A stretch of DNA of 13,314 bases from Methanosarcinales archaeon (lineage in GTDB: Archaea > Halobacteriota > Syntropharchaeia > Alkanophagales > Methanospirareceae). Below, one piece after another: positions 6,832 to 13,004 of this stretch (position 1 is the stretch's first letter; each line of letters opens with the position of its first letter). The stretch covers positions 1 to 13,314 of the forward strand of contig JAODGR010000059.1 in the NCBI GenBank assembly GCA_025464275.1, in the 5' to 3' direction. A program made the translations under genes and the position numbers. The notes below the pieces were generated by a model that saw only the letters and a list, made by a program, of their open reading frames with translations, searched no databases and was not told the DNA's origin.

Positions 6832-6842
6832 AATAAATAAAT
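6832..6842 (+). promoter_or_regulatory. TATA-like box for the sugar aminotransferase gene
   Basis: AATAAATAAAT at 6832-6842 lies about 36-46 nt before ATG 6878 in the 74-nt gap after the dockerin protein. No Shine-Dalgarno-like purine run is visible between it and the ATG (the stretch is CTATCTATCTGTGTATCTGT), so the transcript is likely to have a short or nearly absent leader. Confidence 0.4.
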
Positions 6843-6877
6843 GTGATTGAACGAATCTATCTATCTGTGTATCTGTG

Positions 6878-7942
6878 ATGATACCGATCTCAAAGCCAGA
6901 GATAGGCAGGGAGGAGATAGAAGCGGTAAAATCGGTCCTGGAATCAGGTATGCTGGCACAGGGCGAGGAGGTTGAGGAGTTTGAGGCAAAATTCGCATCT
7001 TTTATCGGGGTTAAGCATGCCATTGCCACAAATTCGGGCACTTCCGCACTCCATACCGCACTCGCCTCCGCGGGTATAAGGAGGGGTGATGAAGTGATCA
7101 CCACCGCATTCTCCTTCTTCGCCACTGCTTCTGCCATACTCATGCAGGGTGCCAGACCGGTATTCGTTGATATAGACCCGCGAACATACAATATCAATCC
7201 AGAGAAGGTGGAGCGTGCGATAACCGAGCGTACGAAGGCGATAATACCCGTGCATCTCTATGGGCAGCCATGTGAGATGAAAGAGCTCATGGCGATAGCG
7301 GAGGAGCATCGGCTTATGGTGATTGAGGATGCAGCACAGGCACATGGAGCGATGTACGGTGGCAGGAGGGTGGGTTCAATAGGAGATATGGGAGTCTTCA
7401 GCTTCTATTCCACGAAGAACATCATCACCGGCGAGGGCGGGATGATCACCACCGATGACGATGAGATAGCGGAGAGGGCACGTATGATAAGGAACCATGG
7501 TCAGAGGCGGAGATACGTACACGAATGCCTGGGTTACAATTATCGTATGACGAATATAGCAGCAGCGATTGGTCTCGTCCAATTAGAGAAGCTCGAGAAG
7601 CTCAATGCACGCCGGATAAGCAATGCGAGGTATTACAGTGAGCACCTGAAAGTCAAGCCACCTTACGTCGCCCCACATCTCAGACACGTCTTTCATCAGT
7701 ATACAATAAGGGTAAATAGCCGGAGCCGGGCTAAATTCCTGCACCACCTCGAGGCGCATGGCATAGGTTACGGGATATACTACCCGATGCCTCTGCCGCG
7801 GCAGCCCGCTATCGCAGCCCGCGTATATTGCCCCGAAGCCGAGCTTGCAAGTGGTGAAGTGGTCTCCATCCCCGTACATCCCGGTTTGAAGACCGAAGAT
7901 ATCAGGAGGGTGGTGGAGGTGGTGAACGAGTATGAAGAATGA
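6878..7942 (+). CDS. DegT/DnrJ/EryC1/StrS family sugar aminotransferase, WbpE-like
   Basis: PLP enzyme that transfers an amino group from glutamate to a keto sugar nucleotide. At 354 aa the length is standard for the family. Visible: MIPISKPEIGREEIEAV at the start, NSGTSALHTAL (52-62) binding PLP phosphate, DEVITTAFSFFATASAI, EDAAQAHG with Asp151 and Gln154 around the PLP ring, the Schiff-base Lys180 in FYSTKNIITGEGG, and GYNYRMTNIAAAIG. The neighbouring overlapping gene encodes a hexapeptide-repeat acyltransferase. That pairing is the one seen for WbpE/WbpD in synthesis of 2,3-diacetamido uronic acid sugars, or PglE/PglD for bacillosamine-type sugars, so a diacetamido sugar for surface glycans is the likely product (inference). 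ATG 6878 is preferred over GTG 6875. No ribosome site is seen. Confidence 0.9.
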   Translation: MIPISKPEIGREEIEAVKSVLESGMLAQGEEVEEFEAKFASFIGVKHAIATNSGTSALHTALASAGIRRGDEVITTAFSFFATASAILMQGARPVFVDIDPRTYNINPEKVERAITERTKAIIPVHLYGQPCEMKELMAIAEEHRLMVIEDAAQAHGAMYGGRRVGSIGDMGVFSFYSTKNIITGEGGMITTDDDEIAERARMIRNHGQRRRYVHECLGYNYRMTNIAAAIGLVQLEKLEKLNARRISNARYYSEHLKVKPPYVAPHLRHVFHQYTIRVNSRSRAKFLHHLEAHGIGYGIYYPMPLPRQPAIAARVYCPEAELASGEVVSIPVHPGLKTEDIRRVVEVVNEYEE

Positions 7943-8507
7943 GGTGAAGCTGGGCAGGGACTGTCGTATCCATCCACGGGTCTCCCTGGGTGAAGAGGGT
8001 AATGGTAGAGTTGAGATAGGAGACAATGCACTGATAAGAAGTGGCACGGTGATATATGGTGGTGTGGCGATAGGCAGGAACTTCAGGACCGGGCATAACG
8101 TCCTGATAAGGGAGAATACAGTGATCGGCGATGACGTCCTCGTGGGCACGAACTCTGTAATTGATGGTAACTGCCGGATAGGGAATAATGTCAGTATTCA
8201 GACGAACGTGTATATCACGAGGGAGACGATAGTGGAGGATGGTGTATTCCTCGGTCCTTCTGCCATCACTCTGAATGATAAATACATGAGATACGGCGCT
8301 GGAGTGAAGTTAAAGGGACCGGTGATAAAGAGGGGTGCGCGTATAGGCGGGAATTCGACCATTCTACCCGGTATAGTGGTGGGAGAGAACGCAATAGTGG
8401 GTGCAGGCTCGGTGGTGACGAAGGATGTGCCACCAGGGGAGGTAGTTGCGGGTAACCCGGCGAGGAGGCTCAGTAAGAGGGGGGAAGGGAACGCGACAAT
8501 CAGGTAG
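7932..8507 (+). CDS. Left-handed beta-helix sugar N-acetyltransferase, WbpD-like
   Basis: A 191-aa hexapeptide-repeat transferase that would use acetyl-CoA to acetylate the amino sugar made by the preceding aminotransferase. The protein is built from [IV]GxxxxI-type turns from residue 7 to about 175, e.g. IGDNALI, IGRNFRTGHNVLI, IGDDVLVGTNSVI, IGNNVSIQTNVYI, VEDGVFLGPSAI, IGGNSTILPGIVVGENAIVGAGSVVTKDVPPGEVVAGNPAR. The loop TLNDKYMR interrupts the helix, as in WbpD-type enzymes. The start ATG 7932 lies inside the aminotransferase gene (11-nt overlap, different frame), with GGTGG just upstream. The two are surely one translation unit. The TAG stop crosses the argB stop on the other strand by 8 bp. 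Confidence 0.88.
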   Translation: MKNEVKLGRDCRIHPRVSLGEEGNGRVEIGDNALIRSGTVIYGGVAIGRNFRTGHNVLIRENTVIGDDVLVGTNSVIDGNCRIGNNVSIQTNVYITRETIVEDGVFLGPSAITLNDKYMRYGAGVKLKGPVIKRGARIGGNSTILPGIVVGENAIVGAGSVVTKDVPPGEVVAGNPARRLSKRGEGNATIR

Positions 8508-9366
8508 AGCCGGTTATCATGGTTCCAATACCCTTATCGGTGAGTAACTCAAGGAGTATGGTGTGGGGTGTCTTACCATTGATGATGTGCGCAGTGATAC
8601 CGTGATGAGCGGCTTTCAGGCATGCCTCCACCTTCGGGATCATCCCTCCTCTTATCACTCCCCCGGCGATGAGCTCGTTCACCAGTTCGGGTGTCGCCTG
8701 CGATATCAATGTGGATGGGTCTGCCGGGTCACGGAACAAACCCGGGACATCTGTGAGTAATATCAGCTTCTCCGCACTTATCGCACATGCTATCTCAGCA
8801 GCGACCGAATCGGCATTTACATTCAGACTGTTCCCTCCCCTGTCCACCGCTATCGGTGATATCACGGGGATGTAATTCTCCTCTGTGGTGATATTGATTA
8901 TCTCTGCATTGATCTCCTCTATCTCACCGACCCAGCCGAGGTCTATCTCCTCTCCCGCCATCTGCTGCTTCGCCTTCTTCTTCGCCACTATCAATTTACC
9001 ATCGTTGCCCGAGAGTCCGATGCCCTTCCCACCATGCTTACCGATCAGTGATACTATGCGTTCGTTGACACTGCCCACGAGTACCATCCTCGCTATCTCC
9101 AGCGTCTCATCGTCGGTGATGCGAAGCCCGCCGATGAACTTCGGCTTCTTACCCAGTTTCTCCATCAGTCTCGTTATCTCGGGTCCTCCACCATGCACAA
9201 CCACCGGATTTATCCCGATGAACCTCAGGAGGACGGTATCGCGCATGATATTGTCCATTATACCTTCATCCACCAGTGCATGCCCACCCACCTTTATCAC
9301 CATCTTAGAGCCGTAGAACTTCCGGATATAGGGTAAAGCCTCTATCAAAATCTCCTCACGCTTCAT
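8500..9366 (-). CDS. argB: Acetylglutamate kinase
   Basis: Phosphorylates N-acetyl-L-glutamate in arginine synthesis (cytoplasm). At 288 aa it has the amino-acid-kinase fold signatures: KVGGHAL (25-31), HGGGPEI (58-64), GGLRITD with Arg82, GLSGNDGKLI (117-126), NVNADSVAAEIA (182-193), LLTDVPGLFRDP (203-214) and GGMIPKVEA with Lys245. The first 24 residues (KREEILIEALPYIRKFYG) match the extra N-terminal helix of hexameric, arginine-inhibited kinases such as the Thermotoga type, so feedback inhibition is likely. The ATG at 9366 is preceded by GAGAGGG. No other arg gene is nearby. The gene ends convergently, sharing 8 bp with the sugar acyltransferase gene, leaving no room for separate terminators. 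Confidence 0.95.
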   Translation of the reverse strand: MKREEILIEALPYIRKFYGSKMVIKVGGHALVDEGIMDNIMRDTVLLRFIGINPVVVHGGGPEITRLMEKLGKKPKFIGGLRITDDETLEIARMVLVGSVNERIVSLIGKHGGKGIGLSGNDGKLIVAKKKAKQQMAGEEIDLGWVGEIEEINAEIINITTEENYIPVISPIAVDRGGNSLNVNADSVAAEIACAISAEKLILLTDVPGLFRDPADPSTLISQATPELVNELIAGGVIRGGMIPKVEACLKAAHHGITAHIINGKTPHTILLELLTDKGIGTMITGST

Positions 9367-9428
9367 TTACCCTCTCTTCCTCTTCCTCTACCTCTGTCCC
9401 TACCTCTAACCTGTACCCGCCTTACCTC

Positions 9429-9453
9429 CTCTACTGGACGCACCGGAGTAGAG
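9429..9453. promoter_or_regulatory. Inverted repeat CTCTACT-N11-AGTAGAG in the argB/aminopeptidase divergent gap
   Basis: Perfect 7-bp arms (9429-9435 and 9447-9453) separated by 11 bp. It is not followed by a T-tract in either direction, so a terminator is unlikely. It lies 63 bp upstream of the argB ATG and 80 bp upstream of the aminopeptidase ATG and could be an operator for either gene. Confidence 0.4.
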
Positions 9454-9464
9454 TTAGATAAGAT

Positions 9465-9483
9465 ATGTATGCACGCCATACAT
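9465..9483. promoter_or_regulatory. Inverted repeat ATGTATG-CACGC-CATACAT abutting a TATA-like box
   Basis: Perfect 7-bp arms with a 5-bp spacer, total 19 bp, ending exactly where the plus-strand AT box begins. This is the position of the BRE element in archaeal promoters, and a bound dimeric regulator here could affect TFB recruitment to the aminopeptidase promoter. Confidence 0.5.
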
Positions 9484-9493
9484 TTATTTTATC
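9483..9493 (+). promoter_or_regulatory. TATA-like box of the M42 aminopeptidase gene
   Basis: TTTATTTTATC at 9483-9493 predicts initiation near 9513-9517, leaving a leader of about 18 nt that still contains the purine run GAAGGTAGGGAG before ATG 9533. Confidence 0.45.
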
Positions 9494-9532
9494 ATTGTAG
9501 CATAACCGATTTGAACGATTGAAGGTAGGGAG

Positions 9533-10618
9533 ATGAGAGAATTGAAGGAATTATTGGCAAGATTGGCGGAGGCGAGGGGGATTTCAGGCTATGAAGGTGC
9601 GGTAAGAGAGATAGTGGAGGACGAACTGAAGGGGTATGTGGATGAGATAAGGACCGACCGGCTGGGTAATCTGATAGCGAAGAAGAGTGGTAAGAGCCCT
9701 TCTGTCATGATAGCAGCGCATCTCGATGAGATCGGGCTGATGGTGAAGCACATAGAATCAGAGGGCTTCCTGCGGTTCTCCACCATCGGCGGCTGGTTTG
9801 ACCAGACACTGCTCAATCAGCGTGTGGTACTCTACCCGGAGTCAGAGAGTGGCAGCGGGGGCGGTGATGGAGGTGCCGCCTCCGGTATGATATTCGGCGT
9901 TATAGGCTCGAAGCCGCCACACAGAATGAAGAAGGAGGAGCGGGAGAAGGTGATTAAAGTCGAGGATATGTTCATAGATGTGGGTGCGAGGAGTGAGGAG
10001 GAGGTGAAGAAGCTGGGCATCAACATCGGCACGCCCGTCACGATAGATGGGCGTTTCGTATCGCTCGCCAATGAGCGGGTCTCATGCAAAGCCTTCGACA
10101 ATCGCGCTGGTGTGGCTGTAATGATAGAAGCACTGCGAAGAACAGGGACTTCGAACGAGATATACGCGGTGGGTACGGTACAGGAGGAGGTGGGCTTAAA
10201 AGGTGCTCGGACGTCCGCATTTGAGCTCAACCCTGATGTGGCTATCGCTATTGATACCGATATAGCAGGTGGACATCCAGGGATAGAGAAGAGAGAGACC
10301 GCGGTGGAACTGGATAAAGGACCGGTGATCACCGTATCCGATGCCTCAGGACGCGGTATAATCACTCCTCACCCTGTGCTGAAATGGCTCAAGGGTACCG
10401 CCTCACACTATAACATCCCGTATCAGCTGAGTGTCTCCGAAGGCGGGACGACCGATGCCACTGCTATCCATCTCACGAGGAGTGGCATACCAACCGGCGT
10501 AGTTGGTGTGCCCACGCGATATATCCACTCCCCTGTGGAGTTACTCAGCCTGAAAGACGTGGACAAATGTGCGGAGCTCATAGCGCGGGCACTGGAGCAC
10601 GTGGGTGAGTATTTTTGA
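9533..10618 (+). CDS. M42 family metallo-aminopeptidase (TET/FrvX type)
   Basis: Cytoplasmic dinuclear metal aminopeptidase of 361 aa, a family whose archaeal members form dodecameric tetrahedral particles that degrade short peptides. Metal and catalytic residues are visible: His63 and Asp65 in AAHLDEIG, the bridging Asp189 in KAFDNRAG, Glu218/Glu219 in VQEEVG, Asp241 in AIDTDIAGG and His332 in YIHSPVELL. SEGGTTDA (302-309) is a further family marker. The PDZ-like dimerisation domain lies between about 71 and 175. It contains a Ser/Gly/Asp/Ala-rich stretch (residues 104-118), perhaps a flexible insertion. ATG 9533 follows AAGGTAGGGAG. The substrate range cannot be decided, as family members have been misnamed endoglucanases. 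First gene of a same-strand series running to 12913. Confidence 0.92.
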   Translation: MRELKELLARLAEARGISGYEGAVREIVEDELKGYVDEIRTDRLGNLIAKKSGKSPSVMIAAHLDEIGLMVKHIESEGFLRFSTIGGWFDQTLLNQRVVLYPESESGSGGGDGGAASGMIFGVIGSKPPHRMKKEEREKVIKVEDMFIDVGARSEEEVKKLGINIGTPVTIDGRFVSLANERVSCKAFDNRAGVAVMIEALRRTGTSNEIYAVGTVQEEVGLKGARTSAFELNPDVAIAIDTDIAGGHPGIEKRETAVELDKGPVITVSDASGRGIITPHPVLKWLKGTASHYNIPYQLSVSEGGTTDATAIHLTRSGIPTGVVGVPTRYIHSPVELLSLKDVDKCAELIARALEHVGEYF

Positions 10619-10664
10619 GGCTTTGAGGCGGGAGTAGATAGGAATAGAATAGGAAGGGAAGAGG

Positions 10665-10676
10665 ATAATATAATAA
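10665..10676 (+). promoter_or_regulatory. TATA-like box ahead of the radical SAM gene
   Basis: ATAATATAATAA at 10665-10676 sits within an otherwise G/A-rich 84-nt gap. It would start transcripts at about 10693-10700, within 10 nt of ATG 10703, so the gene may have its own very short-leader transcript besides read-through from the aminopeptidase gene. Confidence 0.4.
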
Positions 10677-10702
10677 GGTAAGATGAGGTAAGGTAATAAG
10701 AG

Positions 10703-11470
10703 ATGGGAGGAATAAATCTCGGTGGTATAATCCATTTCTCCACCATAGACTGGCGTGGTAAAGCGGCAATGGTGATATTCCTCAGAGGATGCCCGTTTCG
10801 ATGCGTCTACTGCCAGAATTATAACCTCATAGAGGGAGAGGATAATTATGTGGAGATGAGCGAGATAGAGGAGGCGATAAGGGAGAGTGAACCGTTCATT
10901 GATGCTGTGGTTATATCCGGTGGTGAGCCATTCATGCAGCCCCATGCAGTGGATGCGATATCCAAATACGCCCACCAGAGGGCACTCCTTGTCGGAGTAC
11001 AGACGAACGGGTACTATCCCGAGGTGATGGAATCGCTGCTTGACACCGTTGATAAAGTCTTCCTCGATATCAAGGCGCCACTCACTCCTGGCAGCAGCGT
11101 ATACGGAGAGCTGACGAAATTGCCCAGCCACATCGTTACAGAGCGTGTAGGGAAGACACTCGAACTCCTGCTCGCCAGAGGTATCGATACCGAAGTTGTG
11201 ACGACGGTCTTCAAGAAGCTCGTGGGTGCCGCTGAGGTGAGGCAGATAGCGGAGGAGCTCTGTGATATGGGTGCCGCTGAGTGCCCCTATGTGATACAGC
11301 AGGGTAGAATCGAACGTATACCGCGGGATGCTTGCCTGGGCGAGGCGAACGTATTCAGCTATGAAGAGCTGAAGGAGCTCGCTTCGATCGTTCATCGTAG
11401 CAGCTCATTACGAGAGGTGAGAATACGAACCAGGGAGAGGGGGGAGGAAGTGATATATAATACAAGATAG
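10703..11470 (+). CDS. Radical SAM activating enzyme, NrdG-like (anaerobic RNR activase family)
   Basis: A 255-aa radical SAM protein. The 4Fe-4S cluster motif is CPFRCVYC (Cys30, Cys34, Cys37), followed by the SAM-binding SGGEPFMQP (72-80), VQTNGYYPE (99-107) and LDIKAPL (121-127). This pattern matches the short anaerobic ribonucleoside-triphosphate reductase/pyruvate formate-lyase activase group (NrdG2 type), which installs a glycyl radical on a partner enzyme. No NrdD or other glycyl-radical enzyme is in the window, so the partner is unknown and a different glycyl-radical target is possible. The C-terminal segment (after about 185) is longer than in minimal activases and ends VRIRTRERGEEVIY. 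ATG 10703 is chosen because MGGINLGGIIHFSTIDW is the usual beginning; ribosome-site match is weak (AAGGTAATAAGAG). Confidence 0.88.
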   Translation: MGGINLGGIIHFSTIDWRGKAAMVIFLRGCPFRCVYCQNYNLIEGEDNYVEMSEIEEAIRESEPFIDAVVISGGEPFMQPHAVDAISKYAHQRALLVGVQTNGYYPEVMESLLDTVDKVFLDIKAPLTPGSSVYGELTKLPSHIVTERVGKTLELLLARGIDTEVVTTVFKKLVGAAEVRQIAEELCDMGAAECPYVIQQGRIERIPRDACLGEANVFSYEELKELASIVHRSSSLREVRIRTRERGEEVIYNTR

Positions 11471-11483
11471 GATAAGGAGGGGA

Positions 11484-11514
11484 GGGATAAGGGGATAGGA
11501 TGGGATAGGATGGG
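11484..11514 (+). promoter_or_regulatory. Canonical G-quadruplex motif in the leader of the 118-aa gene
   Basis: On the coding strand, four G-runs occur with short loops: GGG (11484-11486), ATAA, GGGG (11491-11494), ATAGGAT, GGG (11502-11504), ATAGGAT, GGG (11512-11514). Loops of 4, 7 and 7 nt satisfy G3+N1-7. A further GGGG lies at 11479-11482. The motif ends six bases before ATG 11521, so a folded RNA form would cover the ribosome site. Confidence 0.6.
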
Positions 11515-11520
11515 ATAGAG
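11491..11520 (+). repeat. 10-bp tandem repeat (three copies) abutting a start codon
   Basis: Three consecutive decamers (GGGGATAGGA, TGGGATAGGA, TGGGATAGAG), two differing from the middle one by only one or two bases, fill the 30 nt before ATG 11521. They also supply most of the G-runs of the quadruplex motif. Copy-number change would alter the distance and structure around the ribosome site. Confidence 0.8.
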
Positions 11521-11877
11521 ATGGTAAGTATCTTTATAGAGGGTGTTCCGCTGAACTTGCGGATTGCAAAAGCGGTGTGTGAGGATAACCGCGAAAGAAA
11601 CGCATGCTATAACCATTTCGGGCTGCAGATAAGGATAAGAGCGGTTGAGAAGCTCGTATTGAACCGTGCGAGTTTAGAACGCGCAATTGAGCGTGCATTG
11701 ACCGATGAAGAATGGTGGAGTGTTGCATGGAACCACACAGGCAGGATAACGAGAATGGAGCGTGAGGAGATAATATTTGAGGATTCAGAAGAGTCAGAGA
11801 TGCTGGACTCCTACTGGGATAAGAGGCTGAGGCTGTGCGGGATAGGAGATGAGGGGCGAGCATCTGAGAGAGAATAG
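11521..11877 (+). CDS. Hypothetical protein, 118 aa, small acidic/basic helical
   Basis: I do not recognise this protein. It has no signal peptide or membrane segment. The sequence runs from a short beta-like start (MVSIFIEGVP) through a basic helical part with LQIRIRAVEKLVLNR and a charged amphipathic stretch RASLERAIERALTDEEWW (49-66), to HTGRITRMEREEIIFEDSEESE and a C-terminal CGIGDEGRASERE. Cys20, Cys29 and Cys106 do not form a metal-binding pair. It lies 50 nt after the radical SAM gene and 44 nt before the DUF22-like gene on the same strand. Evidence that it is real is the ATG right after a purine-rich leader, codon use like its neighbours (AGG, ATA, GAG) and position in a run of co-oriented genes. 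Function unknown. Confidence 0.65.
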   Translation: MVSIFIEGVPLNLRIAKAVCEDNRERNACYNHFGLQIRIRAVEKLVLNRASLERAIERALTDEEWWSVAWNHTGRITRMEREEIIFEDSEESEMLDSYWDKRLRLCGIGDEGRASERE

Positions 11878-11885
11878 GAATCGAA

Positions 11886-11895
11886 TTTTTTAAAT
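11886..11895 (+). promoter_or_regulatory. TATA-like/T-rich element between the 118-aa gene and the DUF22-like gene
   Basis: TTTTTTAAAT at 11886-11895, just after the TAG at 11877. It could serve as a poly-T terminator for upstream transcripts or as a TATA box placing a start near 11915, only a few bases before ATG 11922. The two roles are not exclusive. Confidence 0.35.
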
Positions 11896-11921
11896 GATGA
11901 TGAGAATGTAAGAGTGGAGAG

Positions 11922-12368
11922 ATGGCAAGGATAGAGATAGTTTGCTGGAAGGATAAGATAGGTGGAGAGCTCAAGAAGGAGACGGTAGAGGCGTTCAGCT
12001 ACGGCTTTACGGTAGGACCGCATGGTGAATGGGAGATGGTGATAGCGAATGAGGACAAGGAAGTGAAGAAGGACGAGATTGTGAATATAAAGATAGAGGA
12101 GATAGAGGTGCCACCAAAGTCGATAGTGCTCCCGTGCCCGGTGATGCGCCATGCACTTGGGGTAGTCCTTTCGTTCGCAGGAGTGGGCAAGCCGAAGAAG
12201 GTTGAAGGTGCGAGATTCCTCAATGAGGTGCTCTTCCATCCCATATTTAATGGTACGATAAACAAGGGGCAGTTACTTGGTGTTGTGAATGTATTCTACG
12301 CATCTATTGAACGAAGACTGGTTCGAGGTGCAGCGGAGAGGTGGCTGCAGGAAAGATACAGGTATTAG
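11922..12368 (+). CDS. DUF22-like protein (archaeal conserved, beta-rich)
   Basis: A 148-aa soluble protein that resembles the archaeal DUF22 family in the order MARIEIV, FTVGPHGEWEMVIANED (29-45), VKKDEIVNIKIEEIEVPPKSIVLPCP (48-73), RHALGVVLSF (76-85), then a segment ending GTINKGQLLGVVNVF (111-125). This last piece looks like the final strands of a beta-clip/dUTPase-like fold. The call is from memory of the family pattern and is moderate. The function of DUF22 is unknown to me. ATG 11922 follows GTGGAGAG. The last nine codons overlap the GTG start of the UPF0200 gene by 28 nt in another frame, so the two are probably translated together. The C-terminal tail RGAAERWLQERYRY is encoded by the DNA that holds the next gene's ribosome site. 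Confidence 0.6.
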   Translation: MARIEIVCWKDKIGGELKKETVEAFSYGFTVGPHGEWEMVIANEDKEVKKDEIVNIKIEEIEVPPKSIVLPCPVMRHALGVVLSFAGVGKPKKVEGARFLNEVLFHPIFNGTINKGQLLGVVNVFYASIERRLVRGAAERWLQERYRY

Positions 12369-12913
12369 CTTTCATAGGCGCACCTGCGGCTGGCAAGACC
12401 GAGGCAGCAGCGGTGGCACGTGAACTGGGCATTCCAGTAGTGGTGATGGGTGATGTGATAAGGGAGGAGCTGAAGAGGCAGGGCATTCCACTGAATGACG
12501 CGAACGCGGGCAGGATTGCAACAGAGCTACGGCGGCAGTATGGCATGGATGCGATTGCAAAGCGGTGTATACCGTATATAGAACGTGCGGGGAGTGAAGT
12601 GGTAGTGGTGGATGGGATAAGAGGAATGGCGGAGGTGGAAGCCTTCAAGGCGCAATTCGGCACCGATTTCCTCATGGTCGCTATCCATGCCCCACTCTCG
12701 CTCAGGTATAATCGGATAAAGAGACGCGGTAGAAGCGATGATACCCTGAGTCTGGAGGAGTTCAAGCGGCGTGAGGAGCGCGAGATGGGGTGGGGCATGG
12801 GAGAGGCGCTGAAGAATGCGCAGGTGGTGATAAGGAATGAAGGTTCACTCTCGTATTTCAGGGCACAGGTAAGGCAGTTATTGCTACGCTCCCTGAGCAA
12901 GCATCGGGTTTGA
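12341..12913 (+). CDS. UPF0200 family P-loop kinase (adenylate kinase/dephospho-CoA kinase-like)
   Basis: A 190-aa NTPase of the archaeal UPF0200/AAA_18 family, related in fold to adenylate and dephospho-CoA kinases; its true substrate is not established. Visible: Walker A GAPAAGKT (13-20), GDVIREELKRQGIP (37-50), ELRRQYGMDAIAKR (62-75), a Walker B-like VVVVDGIRG (87-95) and the lid-like RRGRSDDTLSLEEFKRREEREMGWG (128-152), with ADV/IRNEGSL-type ending (161-170 QVVIRNEGSL). The start is GTG at 12341: the full P-loop strand follows, and GAGGTG (12325-12330) lies 10 nt upstream. This overlaps the DUF22-like gene by 28 nt. No ATG is available before the P-loop. Cytoplasmic; last gene of the same-strand series. 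Confidence 0.9.
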   Translation: MAAGKIQVLAFIGAPAAGKTEAAAVARELGIPVVVMGDVIREELKRQGIPLNDANAGRIATELRRQYGMDAIAKRCIPYIERAGSEVVVVDGIRGMAEVEAFKAQFGTDFLMVAIHAPLSLRYNRIKRRGRSDDTLSLEEFKRREEREMGWGMGEALKNAQVVIRNEGSLSYFRAQVRQLLLRSLSKHRV

Positions 12914-12933
12914 GTCCTCTTAAGCTCAAGCCC
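12906..12933 (+). terminator. Stem-loop spanning the UPF0200 stop codon
   Basis: GGGTTTGAG (12906-12914) pairs with CTCAAGCCC (12925-12933), nine pairs including one G-U, around a 10-nt loop TCCTCTTAAG. The stop TGA (12911-12913) is within the left arm. A G-rich rather than T-rich stretch follows, so this is not a classical intrinsic terminator; it could mark the 3' end by processing or stability. Confidence 0.45.
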
Positions 12934-12944
12934 GGGGTTGGGGG

Positions 12945-12956
12945 TTAAATATTTAA
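12945..12956 (+). promoter_or_regulatory. Palindromic TATA-like box ahead of the 41-aa membrane protein
   Basis: TTAAATATTTAA is a perfect 12-bp palindrome and a strong archaeal TATA match. It predicts initiation near 12972-12980 and a leader of 25-33 nt containing GGGGGTGA before ATG 13005. Two GATTAA words follow at 12958 and 12965. Confidence 0.5.
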
Positions 12957-13004
12957 TGATTAACGATTAAGTGTAAATGTGATAAGGGGGTGAATTGAAT
13001 CAAG

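Noticed and set aside
10541..11395. Minus-strand open frame of 284 codons
   Set aside because: It covers the radical SAM gene and the end of the aminopeptidase gene in antisense; both of those have clear catalytic motifs and the minus product has none.
12925..12950. Possible tRNA 3' half (CTCAAGCCCGGGG)
   Set aside because: No acceptor, D or anticodon arm can be built around it; the sequence is better explained by the stem-loop at the UPF0200 stop.
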